This document shows positions 8,390-16,048 of a DNA stretch of 64,000 nucleotides, piece by piece; positions within the stretch are counted from its first letter, which is position 1, and each line of letters begins with the position of its first letter. Source of the DNA: Arthrobacter sp. efr-133-TYG-118 (GTDB taxonomy: Bacteria; Actinomycetota; Actinomycetes; Actinomycetales; Micrococcaceae); assembly GCF_030209755.1 (NCBI RefSeq), contig NZ_JARVRH010000031.1, positions 51,969 through 115,968 of the forward strand. The letters are read 5' to 3'. A program made the position numbers and the translations under genes. The notes below the pieces were generated by a model. That model saw only the letters and a list, made by a program, of their open reading frames with translations, was not told the origin of the DNA and did not search any database.

Positions 8390-9886
8390 TCAGTCGCTGG
8401 CGCCCGAAGGTTGTGTTGCGGTGCCCGGGAGGTAACGGACCTCGTCGACCACGATCGTTCCGCTGAGGGGTTGCAGGCCAATGACGCGGCCGGTGAACCC
8501 TCCGGCAACTTCGGTTGAGAGATAGCGGCCGTCGGCACTCGCCAGAGCGTCGATGGAGCCGTCCTCGCGGACGACGGCGAGTTCGATCAGGTCGGGTTGG
8601 TCGGCTTCAAGCCCGTAGGACGAGCGTGCTGGTTCCGTCGCGGTGATCCTCAGCGTCACTGAGTCGCCAGAGGGACGGGGGACGCGTGTCGTCGTTGTCG
8701 CGGGCCCGATGCGGAGGGTCGCTTCGACTGACTCGGCGTCCACGCTGATGCCGTACCAGTGCGCGCCGTCGAGACGGACGAGTAACCGCACTGCGCCGGC
8801 TCCGGGGCGCAGGCGAGCTGTAGCGATCCACGAGGCGTCACGCGCACGGAAGCCCAATAGGCGATCCGGTGCGCCTTCGGTAGGCGCAGTTAGCGACAGA
8901 CAGCCATTACCCCCGAGCCCGGCGAACGATTCCGGTGGTGCGCCCGGGGCGATCCAGCGAGGATCGAGCGCGCTGCCGCTGAAGCGGTCGATGAAGGTGG
9001 TATCGGCGGGTTCGACTGGGAAACGGTCTTCGTCGACGCGCGGCCAACCGTCGATCCAGTCGATGCCGGCCAGGAAGGTTTCGCGACCGTTAACGTGGAA
9101 GCGCGGTGTTTGCCCGCGGGTCCTGACCCCGAGATATACCATCGCCCAAGAACCGTCGGCAAGCTCGACGAGGTCAGCGTGCCCGGTGTTCTGGACCGGG
9201 TGGTTGATGCTCCGGTGGCTGAGGATCGGGTTGGACGGGGCGGCCTCGAACGGTCCGTCGAGAGTGCGGGCACGGGCGACCGTGACGGCGTGTCCACGTT
9301 CGGTACCGCCTTCGGCCAAGAGGAGATACCACCAGTCCGCGATGCGGTACAGGTGCGGGCCCTCCGCGCTGGCGAGACCACTTCCCGCCCACAGCCGGCG
9401 CGGAGGTGCGAGTAGCGTCCCGGAAAGCGGGTCTACCGGCGCGCTGACAATGCCGTGCAAATCGGGAGCGAAAGATGCCCAAGTCAGGTGGCAGGTGCCG
9501 TCCTCGTCCCATGCGAGATCAGGGTCGATGCCGAGGGTGCCCGCGACGTAGACCGGGTCCGTCCAGGGGCCGGCAGGGTTTTCGGCAGAGACGATCAGGT
9601 GCCCGCGACGGACCTCCACGAGGTTCGTGGTGACTAACCAGAACCGGTCATTGTGGTAGCGGAGGGTGGGCGCGTAGATTCCGCTATTCGCCTCACCCGC
9701 GTGAAAAGGCATCTGCGTCGAGCGATCGAGCGCACTGCCAATCTGGCGCCAGTGCACCAGGTCGCTGCTCGTCGAGATCGGCACGCCGGGGAAGTACTCG
9801 AAGCTCGAGTTGGCGATGAAGTAGCGATCGCCGACTCGGCAAATCGACGGGTCGGGATAGAAGCCGGGGATGATCGGATTGTTCAT
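8390..9886 (-). CDS. Glycoside hydrolase family 43 (beta-xylosidase / alpha-L-arabinofuranosidase type)
   Basis: 498 aa, no signal peptide, so probably intracellular and acting on imported oligosaccharides. The N-terminal five-bladed propeller starts with NPIIPGFYPDPSICRVGD, which contains the catalytic-base Asp. The pKa-modulating Asp lies around GIDPDLAWDEDGT and the acid Glu in LASAEGPHLYR. The last about 200 residues form the beta-sandwich typical of GH43 xylosidases of about 500-550 aa. The ATG at 9886 overlaps the stop of a 13-codon frame (9883-9924) with the stronger ribosome site, so translation is probably coupled to it. It is followed by esterase paralogue 2. Confidence 0.93.
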   Translation of the reverse strand: MNNPIIPGFYPDPSICRVGDRYFIANSSFEYFPGVPISTSSDLVHWRQIGSALDRSTQMPFHAGEANSGIYAPTLRYHNDRFWLVTTNLVEVRRGHLIVSAENPAGPWTDPVYVAGTLGIDPDLAWDEDGTCHLTWASFAPDLHGIVSAPVDPLSGTLLAPPRRLWAGSGLASAEGPHLYRIADWWYLLLAEGGTERGHAVTVARARTLDGPFEAAPSNPILSHRSINHPVQNTGHADLVELADGSWAMVYLGVRTRGQTPRFHVNGRETFLAGIDWIDGWPRVDEDRFPVEPADTTFIDRFSGSALDPRWIAPGAPPESFAGLGGNGCLSLTAPTEGAPDRLLGFRARDASWIATARLRPGAGAVRLLVRLDGAHWYGISVDAESVEATLRIGPATTTTRVPRPSGDSVTLRITATEPARSSYGLEADQPDLIELAVVREDGSIDALASADGRYLSTEVAGGFTGRVIGLQPLSGTIVVDEVRYLPGTATQPSGASD

Positions 9887-9924
9887 TGGGAGTTCGCCCT
9901 GACGGAGGGGCTTGAGTCAGCCAT
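9883..9924 (-). CDS. 13-codon leader frame overlapping the GH43 start
   Basis: An ATG at 9924 with AAAGGAA 5 nt upstream reads MADSSPSVRANSQ and stops with TGA inside the GH43 start (ATGA). The GH43 ATG itself lacks a clear ribosome site. Either this is a leader peptide that feeds ribosomes to GH43, or a base change has split an N-terminal extension from GH43. Confidence 0.45.
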   Translation of the reverse strand: MADSSPSVRANSQ

Positions 9925-10078
9925 GTGCATTCCTTTGCTGTCGACTTGACCGGCGCCCGCGCACCGCATGAATCTGCAGTCCTAGTACGGAGCGGTCCAT
10001 GGGATCCTCTTCGATCATGGACCTTCGATGAAGTCCGGGGGCGAATGGCTATGGTGATGCGGATCATTCGCGTTAGAC

Positions 10079-10111
10079 AACGCTAGCAGATTTCGCGTCG
10101 GAGCGCGAAAT
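10079..10111. promoter_or_regulatory. Shared regulatory element with perfect inverted repeat (copy 2)
   Basis: ATTTCGCG (10090-10097) and CGCGAAAT (10104-10111) are perfect 8-bp arms around TCGGAG, preceded by CGCTAGCAG as at 1196. It lies between the GH43 operon and the acyl-CoA synthetase operon. A related repeat (ATTTCGC-N6-GCGAAAT) lies at 19913 next to the LacI gene. Confidence 0.55.
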
Positions 10112-10153
10112 TCGACATCTGAATGAGGTTGTCAGAGCTTGTAGTAACTTTTA

Positions 10154-10181
10154 GAGTACGCTAGAACTTACATACGTACTC
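10154..10181. promoter_or_regulatory. Inverted repeat upstream of the acyl-CoA synthetase operon
   Basis: GAGTACG (10154-10160) and CGTACTC (10175-10181) are 7-bp perfect arms 14 bp apart, about 75 bp before the start at 10255. It is a candidate operator for the TetR regulator that ends this operon (13909). Confidence 0.4.
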
Positions 10182-10254
10182 ATTCTGTTTATCGTTTTCG
10201 TAAGATGCGGTCCGGGCGACTCGGACTCCGACTACTTGATCAAAGGTGATTGAC

Positions 10255-11895
10255 ATGACTTCAGTTGACCAGCGGGTCACCCGGCTGCTCGAGGAATTCG
10301 GCTCGCCCGGGGCGAGCGCGGCCTGGTTGTTCTGCGACAGGCATCCGGTTGACGCCGTGGCGTTCACCATCGGGACCGACGACGGTTTCCGTGACCTTAC
10401 GTATGGCCGGCTCCGGCAGGATTCGATCGCGCTTGCGGCATCGTTCCGCGCGCTCGGTGTGGGCCCGGGCGACAGGGTGGCTTCGTTGCTCGGGAAGGGC
10501 GCGGAGATCGTCACAACGATGTTGGCGGCGTGGCGCCTCGGAGCGGTGTATGTGCCTTTGTTCACTGCCTTCGCACCGAAGGCGATTTCCTACCGACTTG
10601 AACACGCCGATGTCAAAGTTGTGGTGACGAATCTCGAACAACTTCCCAAGATCGCCGCGAGCGCCGAGCTGGTGCCGGGTGCTTCATGGACCACTGTCAC
10701 GGTAGGCGCATCGGACCGTGAGTCGGGGCTCGGCTTTGCTGACCTAATACAGGATGGCAACGGGCGCGACGTGCCTCATTATGTCCAGGGCGGAGACGCT
10801 CCGATCGTGCATATGTTCACCTCGGGGACGACGGGCAACCCGAAAGGGGTCATCCATCCACTGCGGCACGTCGCCGGCTGGGTTGGCTACCTTGAGTTCG
10901 CACTCGGTGTGACCGCCGATGATCGCTATTGGTGTGCTGCCGATCCGGGATGGGCCTATGGTCTGTACGCTGGCATCATCGCGCCATTGGCCTCTGCGAG
11001 CGGAAACATTCTGCAGTCGGGAGGATTCCGGGCAGAGTCGACCTGGGCCGTTATCCGTGACCTGGGCGTGACGAATTTTTCCGCCGCGCCCACCGTCTAC
11101 CGTGCACTGAAGAACGCCGAGGACACCTCGGAATCCGGGTTTCAGCTCAAGCGGCTCTCCAGCGCGGGTGAGCCCCTGACGCCCGACATCAACCACTGGA
11201 CCTTGGCCAAATTCGGGCTCGCCGTGCATGACCATTACGGCCAAACCGAAGTTGGAATGATCTTCGCCAATCACCACCATCCGGATCTTGCCCGTGAAAT
11301 CAGTGAAGGATCGATGGGGCAGCCGTTGCCCGGGTGGGCCGCCGTCGTTCTCGGCGATGACGATAACATCGTGCCAGCTGGAACCGTGGGCCGGATCGCG
11401 ATCGACTGTGCTGGGTCGCCCATGATGACATTCAGGGGGTATCAGGATCCTACGCAGGCTGCCTCCCGGTTCGCCGGCGATAGCGGGTACTACCTTCTTG
11501 GCGATCTCGGAAAGCGCGAAGTAATCGGTGACTTCCGCTTCTCATCCCGCGACGATGATGTGATCATCATGGCGGGTTACCGCATCGGACCGTTTGAGAT
11601 CGAGTCGGTCATCAGCCAGATTCCGCAGGTCGCTGAGTGTGCGGTTGTCGCGGCGCCGGATGAAATCCGTGGCGAAGTCGTCGAGGCATTCATTGTGCTT
11701 CGCTCAGGCGAGTTTGGATCCGACGCCCTGGCCGCAGAGATTCAGGGGGCAATCAAGAATGGATACAGTGCCCACGCCTATCCGCGAGCCGTGCATTTTG
11801 TCGAATCCCTGCCCAAGACGCCCAGCGGCAAGGTTCAGCGGTTCGTCCTGCGGGAGCAGCGAAAAGCTGAGTTCGCTGCAAAGGAGAGGGCATGA
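10255..11895 (+). CDS. Acyl-CoA synthetase (AMP-binding, AcsA/medium-chain type)
   Basis: 546 aa ligase that activates a carboxylic acid to its CoA thioester with ATP. Motifs: P-loop MFTSGTTGNPKGVIHP, A5 region HDHYGQTE, A8 hinge RDDDVIIMAGYRIGP, and the C-terminal A10 lysine in LPKTPSGKVQR. I chose the ATG at 10255 (AAAGG upstream) over an in-frame GTG at 10246. It is first of a five-gene operon: it overlaps the enoyl-CoA hydratase by ATGA and is followed by an SDR, a broken thiolase and a TetR. It probably activates an acid freed by the island's esterases. Confidence 0.93.
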   Translation: MTSVDQRVTRLLEEFGSPGASAAWLFCDRHPVDAVAFTIGTDDGFRDLTYGRLRQDSIALAASFRALGVGPGDRVASLLGKGAEIVTTMLAAWRLGAVYVPLFTAFAPKAISYRLEHADVKVVVTNLEQLPKIAASAELVPGASWTTVTVGASDRESGLGFADLIQDGNGRDVPHYVQGGDAPIVHMFTSGTTGNPKGVIHPLRHVAGWVGYLEFALGVTADDRYWCAADPGWAYGLYAGIIAPLASASGNILQSGGFRAESTWAVIRDLGVTNFSAAPTVYRALKNAEDTSESGFQLKRLSSAGEPLTPDINHWTLAKFGLAVHDHYGQTEVGMIFANHHHPDLAREISEGSMGQPLPGWAAVVLGDDDNIVPAGTVGRIAIDCAGSPMMTFRGYQDPTQAASRFAGDSGYYLLGDLGKREVIGDFRFSSRDDDVIIMAGYRIGPFEIESVISQIPQVAECAVVAAPDEIRGEVVEAFIVLRSGEFGSDALAAEIQGAIKNGYSAHAYPRAVHFVESLPKTPSGKVQRFVLREQRKAEFAAKERA

Positions 11896-12692
11896 ATTCA
11901 TCTGTCTTGATCGTCGAGCAAAAGGGTTCGGTGCGTTGGCTGCGTCTGAACCGGCCAGGGCAACGCAATGCCCTGAACGATGAACTCATCAACGCCCTGC
12001 GCTCCCAGCTCGAGGACATCGAGCAGGATCCTGGGACGGACGTCGTCGTACTCGCGGGGGAGGGAACCTCCTTCTGCGCCGGTGGCGACTTTAGACACTT
12101 CCTGAGGGAGGGCGGTCAGCACGGTCCTGTGGGCTTCTTGACGGCGCTCTCCGAGTGCTTTACCGCGATCGAGAGCAGCTCGAAGCCATGGATCGCAGCC
12201 CTCCACGGGCACGCGATCGCCGGTGGTCTCGAGCTCGCACTGGTCTGCGACGTTGTGCTCGCGGCCCACGGCACACTGATTGGTGACGGACACCTCAACA
12301 ACATGCTGATTCCGGCCGGAGGATCCAGTGTGAGGTTGGAGCGAGCGATCGGCCGCAGCACCGCCCGCTGGCTGCACCTTACCGGCGAATCCGCTACTGC
12401 CGAGTGCCTGGCGGCGTCCGGATGGATCCATGCCGTCGTCGAACGCGAGAACCTCGAGGTCGAGGCGGCCAAGGTTGCCGCGAAACTCGCGGCAAGAAGC
12501 GGCCCTGCCCAGCGGCGGCTGAAGAGGCTTCTCGTGGACATCGCTGGCCTGGGGACGGCCGACGGACTGGAGAGAGAGTTGCATGAGTTCGGGGAGAACT
12601 GGGAAGAAAGCGACGTGCCGACCACTTTGAGGAAGTTCCTGGAAAACCGCTCCCCTATGCGTGCATCACAAACGAAGGAGAGTTTGGTTTGA
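11892..12692 (+). CDS. Enoyl-CoA hydratase/isomerase family protein
   Basis: 266 aa crotonase-fold enzyme. The first oxyanion-hole stretch is GEGTSFCAGGDFRHF and the second is LHGHAIAGGLELALVCDVV. In the second catalytic region the usual Glu-Gly-Pro pattern is replaced by LIPAGGSSVRL, as in many divergent crotonases, so the exact reaction (hydration, isomerisation or thioester hydrolysis) is uncertain. It overlaps the synthetase stop (ATGA) and the SDR start (TTGA), so translation is coupled on both sides. Confidence 0.88.
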   Translation: MNSSVLIVEQKGSVRWLRLNRPGQRNALNDELINALRSQLEDIEQDPGTDVVVLAGEGTSFCAGGDFRHFLREGGQHGPVGFLTALSECFTAIESSSKPWIAALHGHAIAGGLELALVCDVVLAAHGTLIGDGHLNNMLIPAGGSSVRLERAIGRSTARWLHLTGESATAECLAASGWIHAVVERENLEVEAAKVAAKLAARSGPAQRRLKRLLVDIAGLGTADGLERELHEFGENWEESDVPTTLRKFLENRSPMRASQTKESLV

Positions 12693-13468
12693 GCATTCTG
12701 GATGAAGGCCTGGCACGTTTCGCGGGTCGAACCGTCGCGATTACCGGGGGCGCCCAAGGACTCGGCCGAGCCATGGCCGAGCGATTCGCCGCAGAGGGTG
12801 CTTCGCTCGCACTTATCGATCTCAATGAGAATTCCCTGTCCGCCTGCATTGACTCGCTGAGTTCGGACTATCGTGTGGCGGTCAGCGGGGATGTCGTCGA
12901 CGTGACGGACTCTGCGCAGGTGGGGGAATGGGTGGACGCCGTCATCGGGCGCAATGGCCGGATTGATGTTCTGGTCAACAACGCCGGGATCATCAGGGAC
13001 AACCGCGTTGAGAACATCACCGATGAGGACTGGAACGCCGTGCTGGATGTGAGCTTGACGGGGGCTTTCACCTGCGCGAGGGCGGTATTTCCGGGAATGA
13101 GGCGAAACGGGTACGGGCGAATCATCTCGTTCGCGTCGATGTCCTGGCGAGGAAACTTCGGGCAAGCGAACTACGTGGCAGCCAAGGCCGGAATCGTGGG
13201 TCTGACCCGTGCACTCGCCCTCGAAGGCGCCCGGGACGGTATCACGGTCAATGCGATCGCGCCGGGGCTCATTGAGACCCCGATGCTCGCCTCAATGGAT
13301 GCACGGGCGCGCGAGCTGCTCACGAAGAAGATCCCCATGAGACACACGGGCCGGCCCTCTGATATCGCTGAGGGTGCAGCCTTCCTCGCATCCGAGGCGG
13401 CAGCCTATATCACCGGCACCGTACTTGACATCGATGGCGGGATCTCGATCGGATCTTCGATCCGATGA
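12689..13468 (+). CDS. Short-chain dehydrogenase/reductase (3-hydroxyacyl-CoA or 3-oxoacyl type)
   Basis: 259 aa SDR. NAD(P) motif TGGAQGLG, NNAG motif VLVNNAGIIRDN, and the catalytic Tyr-Lys pair in YVAAK preceded by the Ser of FASMS. It uses a TTG start overlapping the hydratase stop, with GGAG 7 nt upstream. In this operon it most likely oxidises the 3-hydroxyacyl-CoA formed by the hydratase, giving the substrate for the thiolase that is broken downstream. Confidence 0.9.
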   Translation: MSILDEGLARFAGRTVAITGGAQGLGRAMAERFAAEGASLALIDLNENSLSACIDSLSSDYRVAVSGDVVDVTDSAQVGEWVDAVIGRNGRIDVLVNNAGIIRDNRVENITDEDWNAVLDVSLTGAFTCARAVFPGMRRNGYGRIISFASMSWRGNFGQANYVAAKAGIVGLTRALALEGARDGITVNAIAPGLIETPMLASMDARARELLTKKIPMRHTGRPSDIAEGAAFLASEAAAYITGTVLDIDGGISIGSSIR

Positions 13469-13912
13469 TCGGCGCCGAAAGGAGGAACAGGACGGCAACG
13501 ACAGTCATCCTCGGGGGAGCCCGCACCGTCTTCGGTTCATTTCTCGGCTCGGCCTCGGGCCTCAGCAGCACGAACCTTGGCTCCAGGGCGATCCGTTCCG
13601 CGCTGGCCCGCAGCGGAGTCGATCCCAGCTTGATCGACTATGTCCTCATGGGTCAGTGCCCCTGGCGCGCGACGAGTCGATCCGGGCAGATGCAAGCAGT
13701 GAATCGCTGGCCCGGCTGATCACGCCATCGGGCATCCGCTGGGTGCCTCCGGAGCGAGGCTTGTTCTTCACTTCGCCATGGAGATGCGCCCTCGCGGGTC
13801 TGGGTTCGGCGTCGCGGCATTGTGCGGTGGCGGTGGCCGGGGTGACGCGCTCATCCTCGGGGCGCCACATTCTTCTCAGGCGCCCGGAGTCCAGGTGGGG
13901 AAGGCTATATGA
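13465..13912 (+). pseudogene. Thiolase (acetyl-CoA acetyltransferase) pseudogene with internal deletions
   Basis: Three collinear thiolase pieces lie in three different frames. Residues about 1-60 (VILGGARTVFGSFLG to YVLMGQ) are at 13465-13653. A middle piece (DESIRADASSESLARL) is around 13671. The C-terminus (GHPLGASGAR to CGGGGRGDA) is at 13730-13912. Compared with the intact thiolase at 59116, the stretches between, including the nucleophilic Cys (NKVCLSG), are missing. The start overlaps the SDR stop and the end overlaps the TetR start, so it once was a normal operon member. The operon now probably depends on a thiolase elsewhere, for example 59116. Confidence 0.88.
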
Positions 13913-14562
13913 GAAACTGGTCGGATGAATACCTCGACTCTGCGGCAGTCGACGTGAGGCGCCAGCCGCAGGGTCGATCCGCCGCCGCTGACGCCCGGCG
14001 CACGGAGCTCCTGGACCGGCTGGAGGACTTCTTTCTCGCCGAGGGCTTCAGCACCTTGACGATCGAGGAATGTTGCCGCAGGCTGCACTGTTCGAAGTCA
14101 ACGATCTACTCCATCGCCAGCTCAAGGGAGCAGATCATCCAGGCGGTAACCCGTCACTTCTTCGCACGTGCGACGGCAACCATCGAGGCGGAGTTGGCGA
14201 AGGAAACCGATCCGGCAAGGAAAGTGACCAAGTACCTCGACGGTGTCGGCAGAGCCATGCGCCGCAATTCCGTGGCGTTCTATGTGGACATGGTGGGCTA
14301 CGAGCCGACCGCAGAGATCTACAGGCTTAATTCCAGTGCAGCGGCGCGGCGCGTGCGCCAACTCATCGAAGAGGGTGTGCTCGCGGGCTCCTTCCGGAGA
14401 GCAGATGCGGCATTGGCTGCGTTGGCGATTGCCATGCTTATTGACGGCGTGCAATCCGGAGAACTCTTGGAGGCAACGGGGCTGACGGCGGGTGAGGCCT
14501 TCTCCGAGCTTGGTGAGCTGATCGTCAATGGCCTCTCGGTCCGCCCGGCGATTGCGTCGTAG
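13909..14562 (+). CDS. TetR-family transcriptional regulator
   Basis: 217 aa. The N-terminal HTH (TELLDRLEDFFLAEGFSTLT, then CCRRLHCSKSTIYS) is typical of TetR, followed by an all-helical ligand domain. It overlaps the pseudo-thiolase stop by ATGA and so is co-transcribed with the acyl-CoA operon, which it probably represses until an acyl-CoA ligand binds. Candidate operators are the repeats at 10154 and 15936. Confidence 0.9.
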   Translation: MRNWSDEYLDSAAVDVRRQPQGRSAAADARRTELLDRLEDFFLAEGFSTLTIEECCRRLHCSKSTIYSIASSREQIIQAVTRHFFARATATIEAELAKETDPARKVTKYLDGVGRAMRRNSVAFYVDMVGYEPTAEIYRLNSSAAARRVRQLIEEGVLAGSFRRADAALAALAIAMLIDGVQSGELLEATGLTAGEAFSELGELIVNGLSVRPAIAS

Positions 14563-14576
14563 AATGCTCGTCTGGA

Positions 14577-14770
14577 CCTATCATCGCACCATCGGAGGGA
14601 CCCGATCCCCAGACGTCTGATCGGCAAGGCGTCGTTCCGACTTCGATCTCGTAGCCGCTAGTGCGGTTCCGGTCGGGGTTCCAGCTGAACGTCGGCGCAG
14701 TCTCAGTTCCTACTGGATCAGTGCGCCGGTTAGTGCGCAGACCGAACGGTGCGGGCGGTGTCGCGGGCAT
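14577..14770 (-). pseudogene. Truncated alpha-L-rhamnosidase (GH78) N-terminus
   Basis: From an ATG at 14770 with GAGAGG upstream, about 63 residues (APFGLRTNRRTDPVG, FSWNPDRNRTSGYEIEVGT, DVWGSGPSDG) match the N-terminal domain of bacterial GH78 rhamnosidases, which are usually 800-1100 aa. The rest is gone; the frame runs into the TetR gene and stops at 14525. It lies 20 bp downstream of the stop of esterase paralogue 3 on the same strand, as a second operon gene would. The tail end of the TetR gene marks the deletion junction. Confidence 0.75.
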
Positions 14771-14790
14771 GACGGGTCGTCCTCTCGTGT

Positions 14791-15792
14791 CTACGCCTGG
14801 TGCTCCTCTACAGCACTTCCGGCGCCGGCCCAGGCCCGGTCAAGGAATTGCCTAGCCAACTGTGTGAGCTGCCGGTCCTCGGGAGCGTTTCCGCCGAAGA
14901 GACCGTGTGGTGCGCCCTCGAAGATATGCAGTTGGGCGTTGGCTCCCGCATCACGGAGCGTGTTGTGCATGCGCACTGTGTCCGACAGCAGGAAGTCGCG
15001 GGTGCCGCTGAATAGGATCGTGGCCGGCCAGTGCTCGTCGAACGCACCGAACAGCGGAGAGAGGTACGGCAAATGAGCGTCGTGACCTCCGGCGTACAGG
15101 GCGACAGGGTTCGCCAGGGCGCCATCGGTGCCGAACGGCTGGGCGACAACGGTGTCGCCTGACAGTGTGAGGTCGACCAGGGGGGAGTTGAGCACGACGG
15201 CGGCGGGCATCGGGAGTCCTTCATCCCGGGCGCGCAGGAGGAGAGCGGCGGCGAGGTTGCCGCCTGCGGAGAGTCCGCTGACGGCGATCGACGTCGGATC
15301 GTGCGTTTCGAGGAGTGCACGGTAGGCCTCGACACAGTCGTCGAGCGCGGCAGGGTACGGGTGCTTCGGGGGCATCCGGTAGTCGAGGCTCCATACGGTC
15401 ACGCCGTACGCTCCAGCAACGAAGCCGGCAGCGGCCCGTGCCGATTCGCCGCCGCCGACCGTGAATGCACCGCCGTGGATACTCAGCAGCACCCGCTCGT
15501 CGCCCACCGGCAGTTCTTCCGGCGTGCCGACGAATACGGCCGAGTTCGAGAGCGCGACCTCGTCGATCTCCACTGCAATGCCGGTGCGCACTGCACCGGT
15601 GGTGGCCAGTGCGATGGCGTCGATCTGTTCGGGGGACGCGGCTGCTGCGGTGGCAGCCGTCCAGGCTTCCAGATCGTCGGGGAGCGGCGGGGTCGTGGTC
15701 GGAAAGGATGACAGCATGGTCAACCATGCAGTCGCCTCGGGGCTAAGGCCGGCGGGCAATGAAATACTGTTCGCATTTTCGGTTGTCGTCAT
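14791..15792 (-). CDS. HSL-family alpha/beta hydrolase (esterase), paralogue 3
   Basis: 333 aa from the ATG at 15792, which has GAGGAGACGCA upstream; longer in-frame starts exist but lack this. It has HGGAFTVGGG (the third Gly is Ala here), GLSAGGN (nucleophile Ser), DFLLSD (Asp) and GAPHGLF (His). It is closely similar to the proteins at 1324 and 7336. It is followed by the truncated GH78 gene and divergent from the CocE hydrolase at 16049, mirroring the CocE/esterase arrangement at the left edge. It is probably a glycoside-acyl esterase; the substrate is unproven. Confidence 0.92.
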   Translation of the reverse strand: MTTTENANSISLPAGLSPEATAWLTMLSSFPTTTPPLPDDLEAWTAATAAAASPEQIDAIALATTGAVRTGIAVEIDEVALSNSAVFVGTPEELPVGDERVLLSIHGGAFTVGGGESARAAAGFVAGAYGVTVWSLDYRMPPKHPYPAALDDCVEAYRALLETHDPTSIAVSGLSAGGNLAAALLLRARDEGLPMPAAVVLNSPLVDLTLSGDTVVAQPFGTDGALANPVALYAGGHDAHLPYLSPLFGAFDEHWPATILFSGTRDFLLSDTVRMHNTLRDAGANAQLHIFEGAPHGLFGGNAPEDRQLTQLARQFLDRAWAGAGSAVEEHQA

Positions 15793-15935
15793 TGCGTCTC
15801 CTCGTAGGAACATGTTCGGCATCTTCGCTAGCGGCTTCGTTGCCGGTATCCGTGGCCGAGATAAACCGTAACTCATTCGGTATTACGAGACAACCGCGAA
15901 ACCGCATCCTGGCGTCATGCTTGCCACAGAAAGCC

Positions 15936-15952
15936 GAAACCGATACGGTTTC
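15936..15952. promoter_or_regulatory. Perfect inverted repeat in the esterase 3 / CocE divergent region
   Basis: GAAACCGATACGGTTTC: 7-bp perfect arms with a 3-bp centre, 97 bp before the CocE start and 144 bp before the esterase start. The form suits a TetR or LacI dimer; the regulator is unknown. Confidence 0.5.
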
Positions 15953-16048
15953 TGCCTAATCGGATGTTCCCTTCATTGACCTGTAGGAATTCCCGTCCAC
16001 CGGGTTCAACCAGCGATCCCAGACGATAGCTGATCCAAGGAGAATAGA

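Larger units (their letters stand above)
9925..10254. other. 330-bp divergent promoter region (GH43 operon / acyl-CoA synthetase operon)
   Basis: It holds two inverted repeats, listed separately (10079 and 10154), and no gene longer than the leader frame. A GGAGCGGTCC block near 9994 recurs at about 32666 upstream of the ribose-type ABC operon. Confidence 0.5.
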
